This document shows, piece after piece, positions 52,130 to 61,254 of a DNA stretch of 64,000 bases. Both the position numbers and the translations under genes were made by a program. The notes beneath the pieces are model-generated. The model was not told the DNA's origin and did no database searches. It saw nothing but the letters and a program-made list of their open reading frames with translations. Within the stretch, counting starts at the first letter, position 1. Each line of letters opens with the position of its first letter. This DNA is from Achromobacter arsenitoxydans SY8 (lineage in GTDB: Bacteria; Pseudomonadota; Gammaproteobacteria; Burkholderiales; Burkholderiaceae_B): NCBI RefSeq assembly GCF_000236785.1, contig NZ_AGUF01000064.1:86760-150759 (forward strand), in the 5' to 3' direction.

Positions 52130-53246
52130 TGCTTTCCTCCAGCACGCCGCCGGACTTCGTGATCATGCCCACGGCGGAGTCTTCGCCGCGATACACATAG
52201 CGCTGCGGGGTGGGCACGGGCTCGTCCTTGCCATAGCGCTCGCGGGTGGCCGCCGTTACCGTCTTGAGCGAGGGAGACAGCATGAACGCCTGCAGCGCCG
52301 ACAGTTCCGCGATGCTGGCGCCGCCAGCGCGCCAGGACTGCTCCAGCACGCCCGACCTGGCATCGCCCCGGTCGTTGCGGCCTATCGCGACATCGTAATT
52401 GCGGCGCGACGCAAAAAAATCCGGATAGGCGGTAGACACGGCCGTGTCGTAGCGGCACGCCAGGTCGACGGCCCGCCGTTCGTCGTCCGACAGCTCCAGC
52501 GCGCGCAAATGGTCAAAGCCCCCACGGGCGAACCGCAGGGTAGAGCCGCCGTAGACAGAGACGCCGTCGTTGTCGGGGGTGAGCCCTTGCGTGCCGACGT
52601 AGGAGGCTTCGAGCTTGCCCACCCGCACCCAGCCGACGCTGTAGGTGGCGATTTCCGTCAGATCTTCTTCCAGCACCAGGCCCAGGCGGCGCACCAGGGC
52701 GGGATCCTGGCTGGCAAGCGCCGCGCGCAGTTCCTGGGGCGTGCGCGCCACGATCTGGCCGCGGCCGGCATTGGCGTCGGCCGGCTTGAGGCGCAGCGGC
52801 CCGTCTTTGAGCATGAGCTCGCCGGCCCGCTGCGCGTCGTCCAGCGCAAAGGCGGAAAAGCCGCGCAGCACGACCTCGCGCAGATCGCCCGCCAGCCGGC
52901 GCACCCAGCCCTGCGGCGTCCGGGACTGGGCGTCCAGCACGCCGTGAGTGATTGATTTGGTCGCCACGAAAGCGTGAGGCGTCACGCCGCCGTACAAGTC
53001 GGCGGCGCGCGTGATGCCCAGCTTCGCGGCCCGCGCCAGACTGGTGATGCTGCGGTCCGGCACGTAGTAGGGGGCAGGTTCGCCGCGATGCCGGGTGGGC
53101 CGGAAGTCCGGCACGAAGCGCCGGCCCAACAGGGCGGCCAGGCGCAGGGCCAGCGCCTCCTGCGATGCGATCTCATGTTCGGACGCGCCGGCGCGCCTGG
53201 GATAGGCGGCGACCGTGCCGGATGCAGGGGGTAGGGGACGGTTCAT
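52116..53246 (-). CDS. DUF3182-family protein
   Basis: The 376-residue protein matches the DUF3182 family in overall pattern (YYVPDRSITSLARAAKLGI; DLYGGVTPHAFVATKSITHG; LRLKPADANAGRGQIVA; LVLEEDLTEIATYSVGWVRVG). The run LKPADANAGRGQ and the following acidic strands suggest an ATP-grasp-like fold, which would make it a ligase, but no reaction is known. GAGG six bases before the ATG at 53246 decides the start over a GTG at 53258 that overlaps the previous stop. Its operon partners work on phospholipids. Confidence 0.8.
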   Translation of the reverse strand: MNRPLPPASGTVAAYPRRAGASEHEIASQEALALRLAALLGRRFVPDFRPTRHRGEPAPYYVPDRSITSLARAAKLGITRAADLYGGVTPHAFVATKSITHGVLDAQSRTPQGWVRRLAGDLREVVLRGFSAFALDDAQRAGELMLKDGPLRLKPADANAGRGQIVARTPQELRAALASQDPALVRRLGLVLEEDLTEIATYSVGWVRVGKLEASYVGTQGLTPDNDGVSVYGGSTLRFARGGFDHLRALELSDDERRAVDLACRYDTAVSTAYPDFFASRRNYDVAIGRNDRGDARSGVLEQSWRAGGASIAELSALQAFMLSPSLKTVTAATRERYGKDEPVPTPQRYVYRGEDSAVGMITKSGGVLEESNGRI

Positions 53247-53254
53247 GGCGGGCC

Positions 53255-54256
53255 TCACAGCAAGCGCCGTGCCGGGCCCGCGGGCGGCGCCTGCGTCTTG
53301 CGCCGCCGCAGCCCCAGCCGCAGCTCAATCAGAGGATAGGCGGCCAGCGCTAGGCAGAGCGGCGCAAGCGCGTACAGGGCGCGGTAGGCCAGGGCTGCGC
53401 CCAGGACTTGCGTGGCGGGAATCTCAGGCGCCAGCGCGGCCACGAAGATGGCCTCGGTGGTGCCCAGGCCGCCCGGGACGCGGGTGATGACGGCCGCGAA
53501 GCTGGTGCACAGCAGAATGCCGAGAACCGCCGGATAAGCCGCCTTGCCCTGCAGCAGCACATAGATGATGCCGCCCATGATGGCCCACGACAGCGCGGCG
53601 ACGGCGCATTGGGCCGCCGCCATGCCCACGCCGGGCAGGGTGATGTGGTGGCCCATCCAGGTCGCGCTGCGCCGCGTCGACGTGGCGCAGGCCGCCACGT
53701 AGGCGGCGCCCAGCGCCAGCAGCGCCACGCCCAGCAGGCGCAGCATTCCCGCGCCGATTTCCCAGCCGGCGGGCACGGGCACCACGCCCCACGCGAACAG
53801 CGCGCCCGCGAGCCAGGCGTAGCCGATCCAGTTCGATAAGGCGGAGAACAAAGCCACGCGGGTCGCGACGGATTTGCGGCAACCCAGCCGCGTGTAGAGG
53901 CGCAGCCGCGCGCCCAGTCCGCCCACCAGCACGCCCAGGTTCAGGTTCAGGGCGTAGCTCACCATCGCCACGCCCAGCGCCTTAGGCGCGGGCAGGGTAT
54001 GGCGCGCGTATCTTTTGCCCAGCAGATCCAGGCAGCCATAGGCCAGATACCCCGCCACGACGAGGCTCGCGGCAATGCCTATCGTCTGCGGCGGGATCTT
54101 GCGCATGCTGGCCCAGACCTGCGGCCAGTCCACCGAGCGGCCGAAGTAGTACAGCAGCCCGGCCACCACCAGCAGGATGAGCACGGGCAGCACGCGCTTG
54201 ACCCGGGGCCAGCGGTGGCGCAACGCCCGCATCGGCGACGTGTGCAGGAACTTCAT
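53255..54256 (-). CDS. UPF0104/flippase-like membrane protein
   Basis: The 333-residue protein has about eight hydrophobic helices and the pattern of the lysylphosphatidylglycerol synthase transmembrane (UPF0104, GtrA-unrelated) family. It begins VLPVLILLVVAGLLYYF, continues with ALNLNLGVLVGGLGARLRLYTRLG, and has SNWIGYAWLAGALF and ITRVPGGLGTTEAIFVAAL. These proteins translocate or flip lipids or lipid-linked molecules. There is no C-terminal aminoacyl-transferase domain. Its ATG overlaps the clsB stop by four bases, so it is coupled to cardiolipin synthesis. Confidence 0.87.
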   Translation of the reverse strand: MKFLHTSPMRALRHRWPRVKRVLPVLILLVVAGLLYYFGRSVDWPQVWASMRKIPPQTIGIAASLVVAGYLAYGCLDLLGKRYARHTLPAPKALGVAMVSYALNLNLGVLVGGLGARLRLYTRLGCRKSVATRVALFSALSNWIGYAWLAGALFAWGVVPVPAGWEIGAGMLRLLGVALLALGAAYVAACATSTRRSATWMGHHITLPGVGMAAAQCAVAALSWAIMGGIIYVLLQGKAAYPAVLGILLCTSFAAVITRVPGGLGTTEAIFVAALAPEIPATQVLGAALAYRALYALAPLCLALAAYPLIELRLGLRRRKTQAPPAGPARRLL

Positions 54257-55446
54257 GCCGTTTCCCTGCGGGTGTCGGGCGTGACGGAATGCAGGCGCGG
54301 CTTGTGGGCGGGGAGGCTGCCGGCCCAGGCCGGGAAGCGCCGCAGGAAGTGGAACACGATCACCCCGATCCACAGGCGCCGAAGCCGGCGCCGGGAATTT
54401 TTGGCCATTTCCACCGGGCGGCAGTCCTGCTCGATGAGCCGGTCCAGGCTCTGGCGCAGCGCGGCGTTCAGCGACGAGTCGCGCGCGACCACGTTGGCCT
54501 CCAGGTTCAGAGCCAGGCTCAGGGGATCCAGATTGCTGGAGCCGATCGTCGACCAGTCCGCGTCCACGCAGGCCACCTTGCCGTGCAGCGGGCGCTTGCA
54601 ATATTCGTAGATCTGCACGCCCGCGTCGATCAGGTAGTCGTAAAGCATCGTCGCCGCCAGCCGGGCGACCAGCACGTCCGGCTCGCCCTGCAGCAGCAGG
54701 CGGACGCGCACGCCGCGCCGGGCCGCGTTGGCCAGGTCGCGCAGCAGGTGGTAGCCGGGAAAGAAATAGGCGTTGGCGATCAGCACGTCCGTGCGAGCCG
54801 ACCGCACGCCGGCCCGGTAATAGCGTTCGATGTCGCTCTGGTGGCTGATGTTGTCGCGCACCACCAGCCGGCCGCCGCCATCGCCGTCGGGCAGGGGGTC
54901 CAGGCGCGCCGGGCGGCGGCGCTGGCGGCGCGGCCGGCCATTGCCCAGGGCGGCGCGCGCATAGTCCGCGATATCGGCCGCCAGCGGCCCCTCCACCAGC
55001 GCCGCGTAGTCCTGCTTGGCCTCGGGCCCGAAGTCCGGCAGGTGGTCCGCGGAAAAATTGATGCCGCCGATGAAGGCGCGCTCGCGGTCCACGGCAACAA
55101 TCTTGCGGTGCATGCGCCGGAACACGTTCGTGCGCACCCCTAAAAAGCGCGGCCGGGGGTCGAACACATGAAAGCGGATCCCGCTTTCGGTCATCGCGCC
55201 CACGAATTCATCGCTCAGTTCGTCGGACCCGTAGCCGTCGACCGTCAGGTCCACGCTGACGCCGCGCCGGGCGGCGTCGATCAGCGCGCGCTGGATATCC
55301 CGGCCCACCGCGTCGTCGAACAGGATGAATGTCTCCACCAGCACCTCGCTGCGGGCCGCGCCGATCGCCTCGATCACGGCGGGGAAATACTCCGTGCCGT
55401 TCTCAAGCAAGGTGTAGCGGTTGTGCTCGCGCCATCCCGGGTTCAT
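54253..55446 (-). CDS. clsB: Cardiolipin synthase B
   Basis: The 397-residue protein is a phospholipase-D-superfamily synthase of the ClsB type. It starts at the catalytic region (MNPGWREHNRYTLLENGTEYFPA), and both HKD motifs are seen: MHRKIVAVDRERAFIGGIN and LHGKVACVDADWSTIGSSNLDPLSL. It should form cardiolipin from two phosphatidylglycerol molecules, or from phosphatidylglycerol and phosphatidylethanolamine as known for other Cls forms. The start overlaps the stop of the endonuclease-like gene (ATGA). The upstream neighbour is the usual partner of clsB in E. coli (ybhP-clsB), and the flippase-like gene downstream corresponds to ybhN. Confidence 0.93.
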   Translation of the reverse strand: MNPGWREHNRYTLLENGTEYFPAVIEAIGAARSEVLVETFILFDDAVGRDIQRALIDAARRGVSVDLTVDGYGSDELSDEFVGAMTESGIRFHVFDPRPRFLGVRTNVFRRMHRKIVAVDRERAFIGGINFSADHLPDFGPEAKQDYAALVEGPLAADIADYARAALGNGRPRRQRRRPARLDPLPDGDGGGRLVVRDNISHQSDIERYYRAGVRSARTDVLIANAYFFPGYHLLRDLANAARRGVRVRLLLQGEPDVLVARLAATMLYDYLIDAGVQIYEYCKRPLHGKVACVDADWSTIGSSNLDPLSLALNLEANVVARDSSLNAALRQSLDRLIEQDCRPVEMAKNSRRRLRRLWIGVIVFHFLRRFPAWAGSLPAHKPRLHSVTPDTRRETA

Positions 55447-56210
55447 AGCGCGATCTCCGCGCAGATCGGCACGTGGTCGGACAGGCGCGACCAGACCCGC
55501 GACGCCAGCGGCACCGGCTGCCAATCGCGCACGCTGCGCACGTAAATCCGATCCAGGCGCAGGAGCGGCCAGCGGGCGGGGAAGGTCCTTGCAGGCCGCC
55601 CAAGCCGGGACGTGAACACTTCGCGCGTCCCGCAGCCGCCCATCAGCCTGTCGGCGCGCAGCCGCCAATCGTTGAAGTCGCCCGCGATGAGCAGCGGCTC
55701 GTTGGCCGGGACCGCGTGCGTCACCAGTTCGCACAGCCGGCGCAACTGCTGGCCGCGGTGATGCTCCAGCAAGCCCAGATGCACACAGATCGCGTGTACG
55801 GGGGCACGCAGCGACGGCGGTCGCAGCACGCAGTGCAGCAGGCCGCGGCCTTCATGGCCGTCCACGCTGACGTCGTGGTTGTCGTGGCGCTCGATCGGAT
55901 AGCGCGACAGGATCGCGTTGCCGTGGTGGCCCTCCGGATAGACGGCATTGCGCCCATACGCGTAGTCCGTCCACAGGGTGTCCGCAAGGAATTCGTATTG
56001 CGACTGCGCCGGCCACGCATCGTGACGCCCGGCGTGCACCTGATGCTCGCCCAGCACCTCCTGCAGGAACACCACGTCCGGCGCCGCAGTGCGCAGCGCC
56101 TCGCGCAGGTCGTGCAGCATGAACCGGCGGTTGAAGCTGGTAAAGCCCTTGTGCGTGTTCACCGTCAGGACGGTAAGCGTTGTCGCGTCGATGTAATGCG
56201 AGCCAGGCAT
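55443..56210 (-). CDS. Endonuclease/exonuclease/phosphatase-family protein (YbhP-like)
   Basis: The 255-residue EEP-fold protein has VLTVNTHKGFTSF, DVVFLQEVLGEH (catalytic Glu), GNAILSRYPI, CVHLGLLEHHRGQQLRRL, LLIAGDFNDW and RLDRIYVRS, ending with SRLSDHVPICAEI. The order ybhP-clsB-ybhN is the same in E. coli, so a role in phospholipid metabolism is more likely than nucleic-acid cleavage. GGGAGA precedes the ATG at 56210. It is the first gene of the operon, 34 bases after a sigma-54 promoter. Confidence 0.9.
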   Translation of the reverse strand: MPGSHYIDATTLTVLTVNTHKGFTSFNRRFMLHDLREALRTAAPDVVFLQEVLGEHQVHAGRHDAWPAQSQYEFLADTLWTDYAYGRNAVYPEGHHGNAILSRYPIERHDNHDVSVDGHEGRGLLHCVLRPPSLRAPVHAICVHLGLLEHHRGQQLRRLCELVTHAVPANEPLLIAGDFNDWRLRADRLMGGCGTREVFTSRLGRPARTFPARWPLLRLDRIYVRSVRDWQPVPLASRVWSRLSDHVPICAEIAL

Positions 56211-56243
56211 GAAATCTCCCGCGGGTGCGATCTGCCGCTCGGA

Positions 56244-56258
56244 GCAAGCGCCGTTCCC
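56244..56258 (-). promoter_or_regulatory. Sigma-54 promoter of the ybhP-like/clsB operon
   Basis: On the minus strand GGGAACGGCGCTTGC is identical to the site at 15086-15100, with exact spacing and TTGC followed by T. The -12 GC is 34 bases before the ATG. Confidence 0.78.
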
Positions 56259-56468
56259 GCCGCGTAACGGAACGTCAGCCGGCCGGGGAAAACCGCCCGC
56301 CCAGAGCAGGGCGGCGAACCGGGGGACGCATGAGCAAATGAGCAATCGGCATTTCTCAGCCCGCAAGGGGCAGCCTAAGATCCGCTACTTGCCAGATGCC
56401 GTACGCGCAGGGCGCCGCGCCACGGCGGCGTGCTGGACGACGCTGACCCAACCCAGGCCCGAACGCTC

Positions 56469-58106
56469 ATGACCGAACTGCTCCGCATCGAAAACCTTAC
56501 CGTCGACCTGCCGCCCGGCGCCGACCGGCCGCACGCCCTGAAGGACGTGTCGCTGGCAGTGCACGCGGGCGAGATCGTCTGCGTCGTCGGCGAGAGCGGC
56601 TCGGGCAAGTCGCTGACCGCGGGCACGATACTGGGCCTGCTGCCGCAGGGCGTGCGCGCGAGCGGCGGCCGGGTGCTGTGGGAAGGGCAGGACCTGCTCA
56701 CGCTCGCGCCCGAGGCGCTGCGGCGCCTGCGCGGGCAGCGCATCGGCATGATCTTCCAGGAACCGATGACCGCGCTGAACCCCTTGCGCACCATCGGCGA
56801 CCAGATCGCGGAAGTGTTCCGCACCCACACGCGCCTGTCGCGCGCCGAGATCCGGCGCCGCACGCTGGACTTGCTGGAATCGGTGCGGATACCGGATCCC
56901 GCGCAGGCGGTGGAGGCCTATCCGCACGAACTATCAGGCGGACAGCGCCAGCGCGCGATGATCGCGATGGCGCTGGCGCTGGAGCCCGCGCTGCTGATCG
57001 CCGACGAGCCCACGACGGCGTTGGACGTGACGACGCAGGCGCAGATCCTGCACCTGATTCATGACCTGCAGCGGCGCAAGGGTACGGCCGTGCTTTTCAT
57101 CACGCACGACTTCGGCGTCGTGGCCGAGATCGCCGATCGCGTGGCCGTCATGCAGCGCGGCGAGTTGGTCGAAAGCGGAACGGCCGGCCAGGTGCTGGAA
57201 CACCCTCGCCATCCCTATACGCGCGCCCTGATCGCGGCCGTGCCGCCGCTGGCGCCCGCCGCAGCGCGCGCGTCCCTGGATGCGGCCGCGCCGGCCATCC
57301 TGACGACGCAGGGCCTGTCCAAGACCTACCGAAAACGCGGCTGGCTCGGCCGGCCCGGACGGGTCACGCACGCCGTGGACGGCGTGACGCTGGCGCTGCC
57401 GCAGGGCGGCACGCTGGGCATCGTGGGCGAAAGCGGCTCGGGCAAATCCACCCTGGCGCGCACGCTGCTGGGCCTGCTGCCGCCCGACAACGGCAGCATC
57501 ACGCTGGCCGGCGCGCCGCTAGCCTTCAAGGGCGCGGCGGCCCGGCGCACGCATGCGCGCCGCGTGCAGATGGTGTTCCAGGATCCGTACGGATCGCTAA
57601 ACCCCCGCCAGCGCGTGGGCGAGATCGTGGCCCAGGGGCCCATCGTGCATGGCACGCCGCGCCGCGCCGCCTGGGCGCGCGCGCAGGAACTGTTCGAACT
57701 GGTGGGCCTGTCGCCCGACGCCGTGCGCCGATATCCGCACGAATTCTCCGGCGGGCAGCGCCAGCGCGTCGGCCTGGCGCGGGCGCTGGCGATGAATCCG
57801 CAGGTCCTGATCGCGGACGAGCCGGTTTCGGCGCTGGATGTGTCGGTGCAGGCCCAGGTGCTGGCGCTGCTTGGCCGACTGCGCGAACAGCTCGGCCTGT
57901 CCATCGTGTTCATCACGCACGACCTGCGCGTCGCGGCGCAGGTCTGCGACCACATCGCCGTCATGAAGCAAGGCCGCGTGGTGGAAGAGGGCGCGTGCGC
58001 CGAGGTCTTCGGCAATCCGGTCCATCCCTATACGCGGGCCTTGCTGGCCGCGGTGCCCGGCCGGCGCTGGGATCCCGCGGCCGTCGCGACCCGGCTTGCG
58101 GCCTGA
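56469..58106 (+). CDS. Orphan double ABC ATPase (YejF/GsiA/DppDF-like)
   Basis: The 545-residue protein is two ABC ATPase units in one chain, as in YejF and GsiA of peptide importers. Unit one has GESGSGKS (about 42), [14 protein letters not shown] and [13 protein letters not shown]. Unit two has GESGSGKS (about 320), [15 protein letters not shown] and [13 protein letters not shown]. Both carry complete Walker A, signature, Walker B and switch His motifs, so it should be active. The usual binding protein and permeases are absent: the upstream gene is divergent and the downstream gene is convergent. The ATG at 56469 has a poor ribosome site. Confidence 0.9.
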   Translation: MTELLRIENLTVDLPPGADRPHALKDVSLAVHAGEIVCVVGESGSGKSLTAGTILGLLPQGVRASGGRVLWEGQDLLTLAPEALRRLRGQRIGMIFQEPMTALNPLRTIGDQIAEVFRTHTRLSRAEIRRRTLDLLESVRIPDPAQAVEAYPHELSGGQRQRAMIAMALALEPALLIADEPTTALDVTTQAQILHLIHDLQRRKGTAVLFITHDFGVVAEIADRVAVMQRGELVESGTAGQVLEHPRHPYTRALIAAVPPLAPAAARASLDAAAPAILTTQGLSKTYRKRGWLGRPGRVTHAVDGVTLALPQGGTLGIVGESGSGKSTLARTLLGLLPPDNGSITLAGAPLAFKGAAARRTHARRVQMVFQDPYGSLNPRQRVGEIVAQGPIVHGTPRRAAWARAQELFELVGLSPDAVRRYPHEFSGGQRQRVGLARALAMNPQVLIADEPVSALDVSVQAQVLALLGRLREQLGLSIVFITHDLRVAAQVCDHIAVMKQGRVVEEGACAEVFGNPVHPYTRALLAAVPGRRWDPAAVATRLAA

Positions 58107-58121
58107 GGGCTCATAGATTAC

Positions 58122-60023
58122 TCACCAAGGACCATTGATGAACTTCCCCATGTCGATGGTGCTCTGAATCGTTTGCAGTTGAGCCTCGCGCTCGCGCTGT
58201 TCAGCCTCTAGCAACTGCTGCTCGGTCGGTGGCGCATGGGTCACGGGCTTGCCCGTACCCTGGTATACCCGGCGAAAACGCAGATACCCCTGGCTCTCCC
58301 AACTGGTGGGCACCGGATCTATGCACGCAGCCCAGTACAGGGGTTGGTCGAATGGCCGAAAGCCCGCATACGAGTCGTGCATATAGTTTGCAAACAGGTA
58401 AGCCTGAGGGGTCAGGTGCTCGGGATTCTCAGGTGTGCCAAGAATCGGATGGGTCTTGATATGCGTCAGCACGTCCTGGGCTTCGCTTGCCAGCGCAGCG
58501 CGCCGGACGGTGCTTGCCGCTTCGAGCCCCGCCAGCGCGGAGGGGTTGAGACGAATGGCTGCACGCAAAAATTTCATCGCTTTATCGGATTCGCCTTCCA
58601 GCACAGCAATGTCCGCCATTAGCGTTTGATTTGCGCCAGCCAAGTCGTTGAAATCGTTGAGGGTGCTCGCGCGAGCTCGCGTGACCCAAGAAAGCTCGGT
58701 CGCATAAACGTCGCGGACTTGGTAGCGCCAGGCTAGGTAGCTAAGCAACCATCGCGCGGTGGTGGCTTGAGGGCGCTCGGCCTGCATGAAGGCCGCATGG
58801 GCCTGACGCAAGTCGGGATGAACGGCAAAGGGGTCGTATTTACCGATAATCGCCAAGTCGCGATTCAAGGGCACCTGTGCAGTCCGCGCCGCCTGATACA
58901 TGAGTTCCAACGGTATTTGCGAGAGCATGTCGTCGTGTTGCCCGCTGGGGCTGCGGCCCTGGCTGCCAGGCAGGTAGCCGCCGCCCACATCGGAGTGCAT
59001 GCCGGGCAGGGCGAACTGCTTGTGGTTCTCTGGCAGCGCGCCATCGGGACCACGCAGGCTATCGAGCGGAAAGGACGTGCGGTTCTCGTGCATGGCGACG
59101 TAGTGAACGCACTGGATACTTGGCGGGACACGCAGCGCGTCGGGCGTCGCCCATGAGAAATGACCGTCTCCTCCGGCGCTGCTGGGCAACCCCACCGACG
59201 CCACGGTATCGAAGATTCCCAGAAAGCGGATCCTTGCAGGCACGCCGCACAGGCGATTTCCGTCCATCATGGCCTTGAGCCAGTTGCAGAAGACGCGCGC
59301 CTGGGTTGCTCCGCGGGAAAAGCCGAAGACATCAATGGTGATGTCCACCAGCTTGGGCTTGGACGTGTTCGCGATCTTCTCGGCCAGCGCCTGGGTTTGG
59401 CGCCGGTAGAATGCTTCGGCCTGTGGACGCGCACCGAAGAAATCACACAGCAGTCCGCCTTCCGTGCGCATCCCGACCGCATCCAGGGCCTGAATATCCT
59501 GAGTGCCTCCGGCAACGGGGGAGTAGGTGCCGGTACGCGCGATCAGTCTTCGCTTGGCATTGCGGCACAAGGCCAGAATCACCTCGTTTACCAATGGGGA
59601 GATACTTCGCCCAACGGCCTTGTGAATAAAATCCAAAAGCTTGAGGAGTGCGAAATTAATGCGCGCATCTCCTCCCCGGCCCATCGACGGGCCAAAGGTC
59701 GCATAGGCGTTTTCGCCGATTTCTGGAAATGGCGTTCCGACGCCAGGGACGTATATCCCCGATATGCCCCATTCTGGCTGTTCCGGATACGCCCTGAACA
59801 GCCTGGCTACATTGCTGTCCTTGCGTGCCTCACGTTGCGTCTTTCCGAGTCCGACGTTACAGCCGTCCGCCTCGTCCCAGTCCTGATTGTTTCCTGTGCC
59901 ATCAAAGAAGATGCCGATCTGCAAATCTATTTCGCACTTTTCCGTAGCGAGGAAGCACTGCGGAAGGACCGGAAGGATGTCAGGAGTGGGGCCGATGGGA
60001 TGGGTTTGAAAGATCTCGCTCAC
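58122..60023 (-). CDS. DUF2235 protein, probable type VI lipase effector (Tle1-like)
   Basis: The 633-residue protein has a DUF2235 alpha/beta-hydrolase domain (IGIFFDGTGNNQD near 30; YVPGVGT; VFGFSRGATQARVF with nucleophile Ser near 233; FLGIFDTVASVGLPS; LPGMHSDVGGGYLPG near 340). This is the arrangement of Tle1-family type VI phospholipase effectors, which attack membranes of rival bacteria. A helical C-terminal region follows. The GTG at 60023 overlaps the stop of the DUF3304 gene, with GGAG eight bases upstream. GC content is clearly below the neighbouring genes, a sign of transfer. Toxicity is inferred from family and context. Confidence 0.85.
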   Translation of the reverse strand: MSEIFQTHPIGPTPDILPVLPQCFLATEKCEIDLQIGIFFDGTGNNQDWDEADGCNVGLGKTQREARKDSNVARLFRAYPEQPEWGISGIYVPGVGTPFPEIGENAYATFGPSMGRGGDARINFALLKLLDFIHKAVGRSISPLVNEVILALCRNAKRRLIARTGTYSPVAGGTQDIQALDAVGMRTEGGLLCDFFGARPQAEAFYRRQTQALAEKIANTSKPKLVDITIDVFGFSRGATQARVFCNWLKAMMDGNRLCGVPARIRFLGIFDTVASVGLPSSAGGDGHFSWATPDALRVPPSIQCVHYVAMHENRTSFPLDSLRGPDGALPENHKQFALPGMHSDVGGGYLPGSQGRSPSGQHDDMLSQIPLELMYQAARTAQVPLNRDLAIIGKYDPFAVHPDLRQAHAAFMQAERPQATTARWLLSYLAWRYQVRDVYATELSWVTRARASTLNDFNDLAGANQTLMADIAVLEGESDKAMKFLRAAIRLNPSALAGLEAASTVRRAALASEAQDVLTHIKTHPILGTPENPEHLTPQAYLFANYMHDSYAGFRPFDQPLYWAACIDPVPTSWESQGYLRFRRVYQGTGKPVTHAPPTEQQLLEAEQREREAQLQTIQSTIDMGKFINGPW

Positions 60024-60541
60024 TCTGCTCGCTCCATGATGACGGGACCATCCTGCGGGGGGCACTGCCGGTGTCGTTTGCCGTAGACATCCCAGGGTTG
60101 TTTCTGCGGAATCCGATCCTGGGGCCCCGGATAGTCGGGATTCGCGTAGGCTGGATTGATATCGGATGAGACTGCACGTACGCTCCCGTCAGCCATGAAG
60201 TGGACATATAGACTGCCAACCTTGTCATAGCGATCCACCGGAACCCGGCGCTCATAATCTTCCCAGCCGCAGTCCCGCCAATTGGTGATGCTCCATCCGA
60301 CCACGACAGTCAGGTCCGGACGCCATTTCCTAGGCAGGCTGACGCAGCAAACGATGCGTCCGCCTTTACCCGCCTGGAATCCGCTCGTTCGGTTTACCCA
60401 AAAGTCCTGCACGCTCAAGTGGTCGGCCAAATGGTCGATGCCCGTAAGTGATGCAGGCACCATATCTTCCTTGGCAGATCTGCTATCGCAAGCCGTCAGT
60501 AGAGCGAATAGCAAAGGGATGCCTAGTTTCAGGAGGCGCAT
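60020..60541 (-). CDS. DUF3304 lipoprotein, likely Tle immunity protein (copy A)
   Basis: The 173-residue protein has a lipoprotein signal peptide (RLLKLGIPLLFALLTACDS, lipobox LTAC). The DUF3304 body includes GFQAGKGGRIVCCVSLPRKW and YERRVPVDRYDKVGSLYVHF. DUF3304 genes commonly sit next to DUF2235 effectors, and a periplasm-facing lipoprotein fits neutralising a phospholipase delivered to the periplasm. It is translationally coupled to the effector gene (GTGA). It is highly similar to copy B (60729-61253), which has VS for AS, GVNGTG for WVNRTS and a few other changes. ATG 60541 is chosen over TTG 60544. Confidence 0.85.
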   Translation of the reverse strand: MRLLKLGIPLLFALLTACDSRSAKEDMVPASLTGIDHLADHLSVQDFWVNRTSGFQAGKGGRIVCCVSLPRKWRPDLTVVVGWSITNWRDCGWEDYERRVPVDRYDKVGSLYVHFMADGSVRAVSSDINPAYANPDYPGPQDRIPQKQPWDVYGKRHRQCPPQDGPVIMERAE

Positions 60542-60564
60542 CAATTCAAGTCCTCGTTGGTGTG

Positions 60565-60732
60565 CTAAGTGGTTGAATACGCATCCCGGTCTTGGTTGTT
60601 TCCTGTGCCATCAAAGAAGATGCCGATCTGGACATCGACTTCGCACGCTTCCGAGGCGGGTATGCATGGAGGAAAGACAGGATGAATGCCAGGGATCGGA
60701 CCGACGGGATGCGTTTTAGGGAGTTCACTCAT
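60565..60732 (-). pseudogene. N-terminal fragment of a second DUF2235 effector
   Basis: Fifty-five codons encode the start of a Tle-like effector (MSELPKTHPVGPIPG; VDVQIGIFFDGTGNNQD), after which the frame ends at once (RDAYSTT stop). The full effector at 58122 has the same element followed by over 580 more residues. The fragment overlaps the copy B immunity stop in ATGA, so an intact effector once followed it. Truncation probably came from recombination between the duplicated units. Confidence 0.85.
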
Positions 60733-61253
60733 TTGGCCCGCTCCATCACTGTCGGACTGTCCTGGGGAGGGCATCGGCCGGGTTGTGGTTCGTAGACCGC
60801 CCATGGTTTCTTCTGCGGAATCCGATCATGAGGCCCTGGGTAGTCGGGATTCGCGTAGGCTGGATTGATATTGGATGAGACCGCACGTACGCTTCCGTCT
60901 GCCATGAAGTGGATATATAGGCTGCCAACTTTGTCATAGCGGTCCACCGGTACTCGGCGCTCATAGCTTTCCCAGTCGCACCCTTGCCAATTGGTTATGT
61001 GCCAGCGCACCACGACAGACAGGTCCGGACGCCATTTCCTAGGCAGGCTGACGCAGCAAACGATGCGTCCGCCTTTGCCGGCCTGAAATCCGCCCGTGCC
61101 GTTCACCCCAAAATCCTGCACGCTCAGGTGGTCGGCCAAATGGTCAATGCCCGTAAGTGATACGGGCACCATATCTTCCTTGGCAGATCCGCTATCGCAA
61201 GCCGTCAGTAGAGCGAATAGCAAAGGGATGCCTAGTTTCAGGAGGCGCATCAT
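60729..61253 (-). CDS. DUF3304 lipoprotein, likely orphan immunity protein (copy B)
   Basis: The 174-residue product (MMRLLKLGIPLLFALLTACDS onward) is intact and near-identical to copy A over most of its length, including GKGGRIVCCVSLPRKWRPDL and DRYDKVGSLYIHFMADGSVR. The ATG at 61253 has GAGGA six bases upstream. Its former effector partner survives only as the 55-codon fragment, so it is an orphan immunity gene, which could still protect against related effectors from other strains. It starts one base after the hcp-like stop. Confidence 0.85.
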   Translation of the reverse strand: MMRLLKLGIPLLFALLTACDSGSAKEDMVPVSLTGIDHLADHLSVQDFGVNGTGGFQAGKGGRIVCCVSLPRKWRPDLSVVVRWHITNWQGCDWESYERRVPVDRYDKVGSLYIHFMADGSVRAVSSNINPAYANPDYPGPHDRIPQKKPWAVYEPQPGRCPPQDSPTVMERAK

Positions 61254-61254
61254 T

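Noticed and set aside
56338-56472. Small frame (44 codons) ending in ATGA overlap with the ABC ATPase start
   Set aside because: No ribosome site, no recognisable sequence, and Arg-rich; the overlap may be chance or a remnant.
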